Shown here: in pieces, positions 22,201 to 33,260 of the stretch | Numbering within the stretch: the first letter of the stretch is position 1 | How the letters are laid out: every line of letters starts with the position of its first letter | Assembly (NCBI RefSeq): GCF_000151315.2 | Contig: NW_011887292.1 | Span: 1,033,534 to 1,097,533 of the forward strand | Direction of reading: 5' to 3' | From: Capsaspora owczarzaki ATCC 30864 | Lineage: Eukaryota; Opisthokonta; Filasterea | Length of the DNA: 64,000 nt | Notes under the pieces: model-generated | Database searches by the model: none | What the model was told of the DNA's origin: nothing | The model's input: the letters and a program-made list of their open reading frames with translations, nothing else | Position numbers and translations under genes: made by a program

Positions 22201-23645
22201 CGGGCAACGACGTCAGTCCGTTGTCGGTCAGGTTGATCTTTGTGAGCATCTGGGGAAGCACGGTAAAGTTGAGCGACCCCAGGAAGGCCTCGGGCGCGCG
22301 GATGGTCTTGAGGGCCGGCAGCGCAACATCCAGCGCGGGCGCGCGCGCAAAGTTGTTCGGGCCAATGTCGAGCGTCTCGAGCTTGGGCAAGTTGGCGAGA
22401 ACGGGCGGGAATTGCTGCAGGGGGTTTTGACGAATGTCAATGCGCGTCAGGCTGACCAGCCGGGACATGCTTGCGGGCAGACTCGAGAGCTTGTTGAAGC
22501 GCACGTCGAGCAAGGTCAGCTTGGTCAAGTTGCCGATGCCGTCGGGGAGAACCTCCAGCGCGTTGCTCGTCAGGATGAGCTGGTGCAGCTCAACGAGTTG
22601 GCAAATGACAGGGGGCAGCGTTGCAAAGTCGTTGAAGGCGAGCACAAGCGTGGTCAGCTTGTTGAGCGTGCTGAGCTCGTTGGGGAGCGTTGAAAGCTGG
22701 TTGTTGTGCACGGCGAGAATGCGCAGGTTGGACAGCTTGCTGATGCCTGGCGGGATTGCGCGGATTTGGTTGCGCGAGAGGTCAATTTCAGAGAGCGAGG
22801 GCACGGAAAACAGGCCGGTCGGGAACTCTTGCAGGTTGTTGTCAATCAGCTGGATGCGGGTCATGGTCTTGAAGGCCGAGTAGTCCTGCAGCGGGCTGAT
22901 CAAATTCTTGGCAAGCTCCAGGGCCGTCGTGGTGGCAGCCTTGCTCGTCAGAACGTCCGCGGGCAGGGCCTCGAGCGAGCGCTGCGCCAAGTTGACTGCG
23001 TTGGGGTCCTTTGAGGCGATCGGCGCAATGCGCGACAGCCAGTTCTTGCGGTCGACGGCGGATTCGCAGGCAAAGAGGACTGGGTTTTTGGCGCCGAGCT
23101 CGCGGACGCCAAACACGAAAGGCTTTTTCTTCTCCTCGACCTCGCTGACGAGCGCGCCCGTGAGCGACAGCGTCAGGAGGGGCTTGGTGGCCGAGGGCGA
23201 CTCGTACTCGATGAGCTTGTTGCCCTTGATGATGCAGAAGCGGTTGTCCCACTTTTTGCCCTCCATGAGCAAGCCCTTGATGGAGATGGTCTCCTCGGGC
23301 GTTGCGAGGCGCGACAGGCCCGCAACAAAGCGAAGGACGTACGAGTGGTCCTTTGCGCTCTCCTCCGGGATTTCGGCGGCCTGGTAGCCCAGCAGGAAGA
23401 GATTGTCGCAGAGCAAGCGCAGCGGCGACTCGTCCTGGCGCATCCGGCGCTCGACGCCATTCGGAGTGCGCACAAACAGCTGTCCGCCGAGCTTGCTGGC
23501 CACTTCCTGGACGGTCGTGTTGATGGTCACTGGCACGACATCGAACTTGGAGAGGTCTGGCTGGAAAGATTTGGAAGAGTGGAAGGGGAAGATGAGCAAC
23601 AACGGGGCAGTTTCAAACGAAGCGATACAGATCGGGTGAAGGCGA

Positions 23646-23704
<59 letters not shown>

Positions 23705-24300
23705 TGTGTGTGTGTGTGTGTGTGTGGTACCGAAGCGACACAGAGGGACAAGGAAGATCAATGGGGGCAAAACCAATAAAAAAAAAAAAAAAACCACAAC
23801 AACAACAACAACGGATCACAAAGCAAACAGGGACACGCTGCAGCTGGAACTCCCACCACCACCCGCTTCCCCCCCCCCAACAACAACTGAGTGCGTTCGA
23901 TCAAGAAATAGGCGAGAGCTAGAGCGTGGGGGGGGGGTTTGACCGCAATGACCACTCAGAGAGAGCTAAATAAAAAACCAATGGGAAAACGGACGAGTTC
24001 ACGCGCTCCACCAACTCAAACTCGCTGCTACTTCAGCCCCCTCATAGCCCACTACCACAGCTCCGAATCAACTCTACATCTGCTATCTCTCTCTTTGTCT
24101 TTCTTTGTCTCTTTGTCTCTCTTTGTCTTTGTCTCTCTGGTTGCAACATCAGACAACGAGCACAGACATTCAATGCTGCCTTCCTCTTTATGAGCTGCTG
24201 CTGCTGTATTGTGGTGTTGGTTCATTGTGTGATCGTCCATTGTCGCTCTTCTTCTTGCCTTGTAGACTCTGATGCTACCGTTGGTAGGGTAGGACGCCAT
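19274..24300 (-). CDS. RA-PH-LRR-PP2C-protein kinase fusion (PHLPP-like phosphatase fused to AGC/PKG-like kinase), 1,314 aa
   Basis: Exons: 24300-24259, 23560-20114, 19951-19822, 19699-19626, 19525-19274; phases are consistent, and introns 1 and 4 have GC donors. Domains: RA/ubiquitin-like 9-96 (IRVYK joined to PDLSKFDVVPV, ending YVLRFVAG); PH 106-196; about 20 leucine-rich repeats 245-735; PP2C 739-988 with RMED, FDGHSG (Asp775), CDGLWD (Asp939) and SEDN (Asp978), so the metal site is complete. After an Ala/Glu-rich linker comes a kinase (1026-1314) with GEGSFGKV, VAVK (Lys1059), YRDLALHN (Asp1148), DFG (Asp1166) and MAPE. The first four domains are the PHLPP1 order. The loop Lys of RDLK is Ala, and the T-loop (GRGAAFAGTP) lacks the usual AGC phospho-Thr. 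A short tail ends FTGWA. Divergent from COG1 by 206 bp. Function (self-regulating Akt/PKC-like signalling) is inference. Confidence 0.92.
23646..23727. repeat. GATA/GA/GT microsatellite in intron 1 of the fusion gene
   Basis: About 80 bp of (gata), (ga) and then (gt) repeats, followed further on by a 17-nt A run and CAA repeats. All lie in the 698-nt first intron (24258-23561) of the kinase-phosphatase gene. Confidence 0.9.
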
Positions 24301-24506
24301 TGAGGAAGAACAGAACAGAACAGAACAGACGAGGAAGAGCGAAAAAAAAAAAAAAAAAGAACAATGAGCCTTGCCTAAACCAGAAGATCACGACTACGAC
24401 CACTACTACGACGACTTCGACGACTACTGAATGAGACACCAAACACTGCACGAATGCTGCTGTACAGTACAAGCGGGGCGGATCAGTCTTCGATTTTGCA
24501 ATACCA
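24301..24506. promoter_or_regulatory. Bidirectional promoter region, kinase-phosphatase fusion / COG1
   Basis: Only 206 bp separate the two divergent ATGs (24300 minus, 24507 plus). It contains a 17-nt A run near 24342 and a CGACTAC-type repeat at 24387-24427. Shared regulation is inferred from spacing; no motif is assigned. Confidence 0.4.
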
Positions 24507-27500
24507 ATGCTGGGCCGATCTGCTGCCCTTTCGAGCGAGCCAACGACTGCTCCACATACAAGCAGCAGCAGCACCGCCGCCGCCATGATTGCGCGGGTTG
24601 CAGGCGCGACCAGTGAGACCGATCGCAGTGTCGCTGCGGCCGAACGCGAGGCCGAGGAGCTCCTGATCAAGCACAGCGTCAAGGACGTCCTCTCAACAGA
24701 GCAGAAGGTCAGTTTTGCCCCACCACCACCACCACGCCGCTACGCCACGCCACCCATCATTGTCGTCAAGCTGTACTCATTGCTCGTTCCTGCCATTCGT
24801 TCGTTCTTGTTCTTGTTGTGCAGCTGCGCGGCGACATTGAGCACAAGAAGGTCGAGCTGCGAACAATGGTCGGCGAGCGTTACCGCGATCTGATTGACGC
24901 AGCAGACAGCATTCTCGCCATGAAGCAAGGCAGCAATCTCGTCACACACTCACTCCAGCGATTGCAGACGCTGTGTCTTCACGCATCGGCGCGGCCACAG
25001 CCACAGCCACAGCCACAGCCGGTCGGTGGCGCCAATGCAATCATCTCAAACGCAGCGGCCTCGTCCACGTCGACATCCTCATCCAATCCGCTTGCAACTT
25101 CTGTCAATGCTCATGCTAATGCTGTTGCTGTTAGTGCTGGATTGTCGCGCCACAGTCGCGAGTCCGGAGTGCATGGCAAGGGCGCCGCCGATGTCGCCAC
25201 GGCCAGCCCGAAGGCGCTCTTTCTGATGGCGAGCCAGATGAGGCTGCTTGTCGACGCACCCGAGCACATCTGGAGCGCACTTGAGGCGCACGAGCATTTG
25301 CGGGCTGCCAACCTCTTCCTGACAGCCACACAAGCCCACGCCGACTTTACGGCAGACGCCCAAAAGCGAACGCTGGCCGAGAATTTTCCCATTTTGCGCC
25401 AACAGTGGACCGCCATCAGCCATTTCCGCGAGCAAATCCTCACGGGTGCACGAAGGCAGCTGTGTATCACCTCATCAAGCACCGCTGCTCCTGCCCCTGC
25501 GACTGCTCGCGAGAGCGGTCTTGAGGATGCTCTGCAAACGCTCATTGTGCTCGACCACAAAACCCCTCTGCAAGTCTTGGGCGAGCTGCTCGAGTGGCGC
25601 AGGCGCAGTCTTCTTCGCTGCTTTGCTCTCGATGCAGACACTGTGCACGATGTTCCAGAGCGGTTTACGCACATGGTTTTGATTGTGAAGGTAAATATTT
25701 TGGTGTTATGAGTTCTCGCGGATTTGAAGTGTGGAAATTGTTTTCTGACCGTTTCCCCCCCCCCCCACGACCACCACCACCACCACACACACAAACACAC
25801 TCACAACAATACACCTCAGCGCACCATTGCCAGCGTGCACGCATGTTTCATCTCGCCCGATGCCCCGTTTCCTGTGCCGTTGGACCAATTGCAACGCGCA
25901 ACGGCGTCGTGGTTTGGACAGTGCTGCGAGCACTTTGCAGCCGTTCAGTCTGGTGCATCCTTCACAGCCCACGGACTGGCGGACGGGAGCCGCGCGGCTG
26001 GCGACGTCAAAGTCCCCCATGGCACTGTGGCGACCGAGATGCCCGACACTCCGGCAGGCGACCATGTGCTCCTGTTTGTCCATTCGTTGCGCACGTTGGG
26101 GTCTGTGGTAGACCGCGTGTTGGCTGCCCTGTCCGACTTTCCCGCGAGTGTGGTTGCTGCCGCCATTGGCCGTGCCTGCTCCGTTTGGGATGAGTTGGTT
26201 GTTCCCTCGCTTGTGGCTCGCGCGACGCAGTTGCTGCGCGGTTCCCTCGACCAAGCCACAGCTCAGCTGCGTGCTCAGTGCGACAGCGCCTTTGCCTCGG
26301 TCACCGCGTTCCATCACCAGCAACAAGCGCGACAGTCGGCAAAAATCACCCGCTCGACTTCCATGTTTGATAACTTGATTGCCATCGAGTCGTCACCCAG
26401 CGTGTCACAGATCGTCGCTAGTCTCGACAAGGCGCTTGCGGCCGCGGTGACGGATGCCAGTGTCCTCTGCACGGCCATCCACACCCAGCTCGGCAAGTTG
26501 CCCGACATTGCCCAGTCAACCGCGGCAGCCGCTCCAGCCTCGGTTCCGACGGCCATTGCCGCCATTTTCCAAGATTTGTTGTTTTGCGCTTTGGCGCGAT
26601 TTAGCGAGGAATTGACGACCCGCGTCAAGGCCGTACAGGCGATTGGCGGCCAGAAGCACCCCGAAGGCGATGCCGCCAGTCCCGCCGCCATCTCGCCCGG
26701 CCAGCTGTCTGCGGAAACTGCCGACCAGCTGCTCTTCCTGGGCAAGTTGACGCAAACCGTGCTGTTGGGATCGACACAAATCAGCAGCTTCTTTTCAGCT
26801 CAGTTTGCCGCTCAGAGGCTCGGAGTCGTCAGTACTCCGGGATTGGCCCCCGGAATGCTCAGTGCGCATTCCAACACGACCGTCCAACCCAGAGGCGCCG
26901 TTCCTAGTGCCTTGTCGCGTCTTCCCACCGCGCACAACACCAACTCGCCGCAGCCACTCTTAGACTTTTCCTCCCCGTATGTCCCACCAAACACTGAAGC
27001 ACGCCTGGTGGTGCTGTATTTTGCCTACCGCAGCACCTATCTTCATGCCTACCTTGCATGGGTTGATTGGGTGGCACACACGATTGCGGCTGGGTTTGAG
27101 GCGAATTTGCTGGCCTTCCCCTGGGTGGATGCCATGACCGACGTCATCGGCGCGACGGCGGGGGCGACTTCCCAGTCTGTCTTGCCGTCCATTGCGCTGT
27201 CCGCTCGTCTGGGGTGGGACAATGTTGCCGTGCACGAAGGCGACTCGACTGCCGCCTCCTCCGCGCCCTCGGCAAACGACAGCTTGAACACATCCCTGTC
27301 CGCCCATGCCAGTATTGCTGTCCCGACATGTGCGTCGAGCGTCATGTACAACATGCTATTCGACCTGTGTCGTGAAATTGAGCGCGCTGGTGGCCATCGC
27401 ATCGACACCGAGGTGCTGCTCTGGCTGACCCGTGCCGTCTCGCACCAGGTTGTCGAGCGCTTGTCGCATCTTCTTGCGAGCAATCGAATCACGCTTAAGC

Positions 27501-28304
27501 CGATGCCGGTTGTCACCTCCACCGGCACCACTGCCTCTTCTGCCGGTCCAGCGAGCGTTGTTCTCGGCCAGGACGGCGCAATCCAGCTCTTGTTCGATGT
27601 GCAGTTTGGCATCAAGCGATTGCTGGAGGAGGCTCGCGGAGCCACCAAGACCCTGACCGCACTTGCCAGCGCGGCGGCTGTGGTGGCTGGTTCTGCCACT
27701 GCAGTTTTATCCGCTCACGCACCAGCGTTGGCCAACGCTGGAAACTCCCACCAGCTTCAGCAGCAGCAGCACGAACGTGCATCTCAAGTTGCCACCTCGC
27801 TACAGCTGCTAGTCTCTCCCTTCAGCAATCCGGCTCAGGTCTTGTCCAAGGACATTGGCTTTACGCGTGCTTGCGACGAGGTTTTGCGCCGTTTGGAAGA
27901 ATTGGTCGATCCGTTCGATTTCGCCGTGTTGTCACCTCTGCTGCAGACAAACGTCGATGCTTGCGTGCACAAGTCTTCATTGCTTTTTGGTGCTTTGGTG
28001 CTTCTTGCCCAGACCAACGCCGGTCCAGGTCCCATCAAAAAGCCCTCTGCGGCCCTCCCTTCCAGCTCGTTCGAGGCACACTCCATTCTGCCCGTTTCGT
28101 CGTTTTCAGGCCGGTATGTGTATTGTGTTTTTTTTCCCGTGCTGTTTGTGTGCTTCAGGCAGCCTGATAAAGCGCACTGGCTCACTGGTTGACTGACTGC
28201 TTGATGATGTTGCGCCATCCAGGTTTTCGTTGCTTCCTGTGGTGGAAACACGCCGCAAGCAGACCGCCGCCATGGCTGCTCAACCGCGACGTCTCAAGGC
28301 TTAG
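24507..28304 (+). CDS. COG1: Conserved oligomeric Golgi complex subunit 1
   Basis: Four exons: 24507-24707, 24824-25690, 25820-28113, 28223-28304, giving 1,147 aa. The N-terminal core ELLIKHSVKDVLSTEQKLRG followed by DIEHKKVELRTMVGERYRDL and IDAADSI is nearly identical to the COG1 signature of animals (RAEIEHKKEELRQMVGERYRDLIEAAD). COG1 belongs to lobe A of the COG tether, which captures retrograde vesicles at the Golgi and keeps glycosylation enzymes in place. The rest is helical with Ala/Ser-rich loops, as in the family; length is slightly above the human protein (980). An in-frame Met at residue 27 is an alternative start. Exon 4 encodes only 28 residues, ending QPRRLKA. Convergent with the coiled-coil gene, only 95 bp away. 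Confidence 0.94.
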
Positions 28305-28399
28305 GCAGTCTGTTTTGTTTCTGGTTGGTTTTATTGTGCAAGTCGATTGTTGCACAATAGTATTTGCGACTTATTTTATAACTCGGACTGTTCAGCCCT

Positions 28400-31300
28400 T
28401 TACACATCCCACTCTTTGTCATCAAAGAAGAAATCGTCATCATCCTCGAGCAAATCCATGCGATGCGTGGCGATAGCGAGCTTGAGCGTCTCTTGGAGGC
28501 TGTTGAGGACAACCACCGAATTGCGCGACTTTTTGTTCTTTTCTTGAACCTGTGTAAGATGACAAAACGAGACAGCAGAGAGGCAATTTCGATATGAGCT
28601 CGGTGATTGCAAAAGAAACAAACAAGCATCGATTATGACCAATACACTCTCATACCGCATTGGCAACGATGCGAAGCTTGGCTCCATTCTTGATCTGATC
28701 AAGGAGAGACGCTTTCACTGAGGAGAAAGAAAAAATCAAAGCGCGCAAAAAATCTGATTTGAGTCCACAACGACACTCCACTTGAACCATCGACCGGCTG
28801 CAGCACTCACAGCGTGGACTACTGGCAGCTCCATCTGCGGAAGAAGCAGCAGCCGTTGGAACAAGTGCTGTAGCAATGCGTTCCACGAGAGAGGTATGCT
28901 TGATGACATCGGACCGCACAACATCAAGAGCCTTGCCCACGGCTTGCAACTCGCGGCCAAGAGTTGCCTGAAGCACTTCGCCTGGCGAGGCAGAGTCCAC
29001 GGGGAAACGTCAGCCAAAAGTTTTCAACGCACACATCATTGACAAAAACTACCACTATAAGCCACCGACCGTACCGGTTGTCTTGCCCTCGCCAAATTGA
29101 ACAAGCAGCAGGGACATGTTTTCAAACTTTTTGAGCAGATTGCCCAAAGCGACAGCGAGTTGCTTAAAGTACTATGCCAACGAAGCAGACCAATACAAAA
29201 GCAAGGTGAGCTTCAGTCGCCCCCCCCTTCTAACCCCCACCAAACGTTGGCTTGAAACAACAACAACGCGCACTCACCTTGGTCGAATCAACAGCAGCCT
29301 TGCCTTGGAGCTCAAGCTCCTTCTCAAGCTCTTCATTGATTTGCGACATTTCAATCAAGGCAGCCTCTCCCTCTTGCATGCCTTTGCTGAGCTGGTCGAC
29401 TTCCGATAGGATGACTAACAAACGAAATCAATGCAAGTGACATGGTCAGATGTCGTGTGCCACTATCAACCAGCCAAATTGTCGCAGCACTTACCCGACA
29501 TTTTTTCAATCACTTGTTCGTTCTGGGCCAGCTTGTGTTGCTTGAACTGTGCCATGGACTGTCGATTGTCCATCTTCATTTGCGCCATCTGTTGTCAAAG
29601 CCAATAAACAAACAAGGTTAGTGTCACGGATGGCCAGTCAGGAGAGCGACTCAAAAAACGGGTTATCAAACGAGTCCGCACCATTGCCTTGCGTTGCTCT
29701 GGATCAGTCACGTTCCCGAGCTCACGAAGCTTGGCCATGTCGCCGGCAGCCACAGCATCCACGCCTTTGCCGGCCATGATGGACTGCCTGGCGTTCATCA
29801 GAGTCATCCGCTTTTGCACCTGCTTTTCTTGGACATTGGCCTGTATGCAAGCGTTTGTCAAAATTGTCCAAAACAATCACAGTTGGCAATGTTTTGAAAA
29901 TCTTTTTTCGCTTTGAGGCCTACCTTGAACTTTTCAAGAACTTGCAATCGACCAGACTGCTTGTCACACTTGTCTTTGAGCTCGAGCGTCTGCGAGGTTG
30001 CAGTCGCGAGAGCTGACTTGAGAGCGACCAGCTCGGCTTCGACCTTGGCAATGTCTTTCTGCTTCTGCCAATTGAAAGGAGTGGAAAAGGGAACAACAAG
30101 AGTTATCAGCACCAAAACTGACACGTACAAACACGCTTTAACGCTTTAACAACTTGCCTCTTCGCTGGCTGCAATTGCCGCTGCGGCAGCTGACTTTTGC
30201 TGGAGGGCAGCGTTGGCTTGCTGGAGCTGGGCAGTTAGCTCTGCCACAGTTTGGCGCGCTTGGGTGGATTCCGCGGAGGCCTGTGTGGCTTGCTGTTGGG
30301 CGGCGTCCAAGCGAGACAGCGCTTCCGTCGACTGTTGCTGGGCATCGCTCAGTTGCGAGACCAACTCGAGCAACTCCTGGCGCGCACTCGCCGCGTCGGA
30401 CTTTGCCTGGACAACTTGCTGCTGAAGCGCTCCAGATTCGGAGGACTGCACTTGGGCATCGCCAAGTTGGGCTGTCAGATCTTTCAGGCGAGCCTGCGTC
30501 GTCGCAAGCTGCGCGGCCGCTTCGTTTCTGGCCTGTTCGTTTCGCACAGCCGTCGCCTGGACATCGACAAGCTCCTGCTGCACAGCAGTCAGCTTGCTCG
30601 ATGCGTCTGCAGCCAGCTGCTTGGCAGCGGTGGCCTGCATGGACAGGCGGGCGATATCCTCGCTGCGCTGTCGCGTCGCATCCTCGAGCATGCGCTTCAG
30701 AGCGGCGACCTCCGCGGACGAAGAAGAGGCACCTGGCTGCTGCAAGGAGGCCGGCGCTGCCGTGGTCGCGGCCGCAGTGCCTGCACCCGATGCCGCCACC
30801 TTCTTGGCATCTGCAAGCTGCCGCTCGAGATCCGCAATCTTGAAGCGAGCAGCGGTCGCGTCCGCGTCCACCTTGCTCTGCGTGGACTGCTGCTGCTGTT
30901 GCTGCTCGATGGCTTGCTTGGTCAGGTCCTTGGCCTTGGTTTCAGCCTCGTTGGCGCGCTCGGTAGAGGTGCGAACTTGTGAGCGCAAGGCATCAACCTC
31001 ATTTTCGAGCGACAGGATACGTCGCTGCGTGTCGAGATCGAGCACAGAAGAGGATGGCGCTGGCAGTTGCTGCGGAGGCGCAGGTTTGCGACGCTCTTGC
31101 TCCAAGTCCTGCTCGAGTTGCTGCAACCGGGCCGACTGCGCAGCCGCATTCTGTTCAGCGGCGAGAAGCGACGCCTGCAAGGTGCTGGCCGTGGCTCTGG
31201 CGTCGGCAACATCGGCTTGAAGCTGATCGCGACGAGCAATCGCCGCGCTGGCGCTCGAGCGCTCCGCAGCCAGCGCGAAGCTGAGTTCTTCAATCCGAGT

Positions 31301-32964
31301 CGCTGCACTGCTGGCACTGGTTGCAAGTGATGACGCCGCCGTCGAAGCCCTGGTTTCGTGCTCGACCACTGTCGCACGCAGCGACTCATTTTCTGCTTGT
31401 GTTTGCGTTTGCTGTTGCACGGCATCCATCAGCTCGCATTGAAGCTCGTCGTATTGGGCTGACTTTGACGCCAGAGTCGCCTGCGCGGCTTGAACCGCAG
31501 ATTCAAGGCTGGCAATCTTTTGCTGGAGTTCGAGTGACGGCTGAGTGTCGGGGGAAGGTGCAGGCACAGCCGCAGTAACGGCGCCAGAGCTGGCGGTGGC
31601 CACCTGAAGTGCCACCAGCTGCTCCTGAAGAGCCGCTGCTGCACGTTCGTGCTTGTCGGCCCGGCTTTCGGCAGAGCGCAACTGGATGCGGAGCCCGGCA
31701 AGCTCGGTCTTGCTGCTGCTGCTGCTGCTACTGTCGCTAGAGGCAGCGGGCGCACCAGCAGCTGGCGCGACAGCAGGTACCGCTGCAAGCTGGGTCTGGA
31801 GCTCGGAGATTCGTGTATTGCGCTCTTGCAGAGAGGCCTGCAACGCTTGCTGAGCGCTTTGTAGCGCTTGCTGCGCAGAGTTGCTGTGCTCGAGCTGCGC
31901 GGCAAGCTCAAGACTCGCTGACTGAGACTGCTGGAGCTGCTGCAGCGTGGCAAGGTTGGACTGGTGTAGGTCTGCAATCTGCGCCTTCAAGGTTTGCACC
32001 TCTGTCGAATTCATCGGAGTGGCCGGAGCCGAGGCTTGTTGGCGCAACGCTGACTCGAGTTGGGCCAGCTTGGCTTGCTGCTCTGCTTCGCGCGTCTGGC
32101 GCTGAGTTTCCAGTGCACTCAGACGGTCTTGAAGAGCGCGTTCTGCAGCCCGAGCGGCGCTGACCTCTTGCTGTCTAGCTGCAGCGTCGTTCTGAGCGCT
32201 GAGGAGCTGCGATTTCAGGCCCTCGACCTCCGCCACGGCCGCCGCCGCATTTGCCGCCGCCGCAGCCGTCGCCTCTGGGGTCGGTGGAGGGTGGGCCTTG
32301 AGGATGGCATGCTGCTTCTGGAGGAGGGTCATGGCCTGGGTGCACTTGGCCTGCCACTCTGCCTGTGACTGCGTGAGCGCGGCAATCTGCACCAAAAACA
32401 ACCCAACCCACACACAATTCAAAATGAAAAAGTCAGATGCTTCTTCTGCTTCTTGCTCTATAGTGTTGCGTGAATGGTTGGATGATGATAGTGAGACATC
32501 TTCCCAATTGGCACTTTTGGTGGTCGGGCGACTGGAAGAGCGGCAAAAAACCGGGCTTTGGCTTTTGTCCCAGGTTTGCCGTCGAGCGCCGTCCGGGCAC
32601 AGCGCATGCAAAATTGATTGCGAGCACACTTCTGACCTGCTTCCTTCTAATGCACGTTCGATGGCAGCGGGGAAGGAGTGCTGCAATCTGACCAACCACC
32701 CTCCTCAACCACAAAAGCAACGACAACAAACCTGAGCTTGGCTGTCGCGCTGGCTCTGGGCCAGGCGCTCGTTCTCGGCAGCCAGTGCGCGAATGCGATC
32801 TGCAGAGATGGGACACATCGAGCATCAGAAGGGCAGACCAGGTGAGTGGAGGTGACAAAGTCGGTGAGGAAAGCAAACGAGAAAAAAAAAAAGAAAAAAA
32901 GTTCAACCGGAAGAAAAACGGCTTTCAAGGCTTTTCGTTGTTGTTTTTGGTTACCGTCGGCCAT
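28400..32964 (-). CDS. Coiled-coil protein with C-terminal WH2-central-acidic (VCA-like) tail, 1,105 aa
   Basis: Eleven exons: 32964-32955, 32799-32732, 32386-30158, 30064-29924, 29840-29682, 29588-29495, 29414-29278, 29171-29075, 28981-28811, 28717-28656, 28549-28400; all phases fit (exon 3 ends in a GC donor). The start is MADDRIRALAAENERLAQSQ. Residues 5 to about 900 are near-continuous coiled coil rich in Gln, Ala and Glu. The last 70 residues carry a WH2-like helix LKASLLDQIKNGAKLRIVAN (1036-1055), then an amphipathic stretch SLQETLKLAIATHRMDL, then an acidic end EDDDD...DDKEWDV with a single Trp. That order is the WASP-family V-C-A module that binds actin and Arp2/3. No WH1, GBD, WHD or long poly-Pro region is present, so it is not WASP, WAVE or WASH; JMY/WHAMM are the nearest in layout. 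NPF activity is inferred. Confidence 0.85.
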
Positions 32965-33260
32965 TCGGTGAAGAAGATGGAGTGAGCGAGAAGTAGCAAA
33001 AAGGCATTCAACAAGAATAATAATAAACAACAACCCTGTTCACGTCGCTGGCATGAGCTTCAGCGCGGGTTTGAGGTGGAAGTTTGGTTGTTCAAATTTC
33101 CAGCCATCATCTTCTTCTTCTCCATTCCCGCTCGCTTCCGCTCTCATTTTATCCAATGTTGCCATGGGTATCGAAATGCATGGACGTCTGTCTCTGTCCG
33201 TCGTTCCGAACGCGGCTCAGTCCGTTTTTACAACCAACCACAATCTTGTGACTGAAACAA

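Noticed and set aside
20357-22693. A 778-codon plus-strand open frame
   Set aside because: It lies exactly antisense to the LRR-PP2C exon. Strong third-position bias of the real gene empties the opposite frame of stops; the translation has no family similarity and is Val/Gly/Glu repetitive.
23561-23797. Hydrophobic, poly-Phe/Leu and Ser-Leu repeat extension in frame with the RA domain
   Set aside because: It is translation of intron DNA (A run and GA/GT microsatellites). A clear acceptor at 23561 and the 14-residue first exon ending IRVYK complete the RA domain without it.
30250-31580. Long plus-strand frames opposite the coiled-coil gene
   Set aside because: Several overlapping frames of Leu/Arg/Ala composition, mirror images of the Gln/Ala-rich coiled coil. 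No motif in any.
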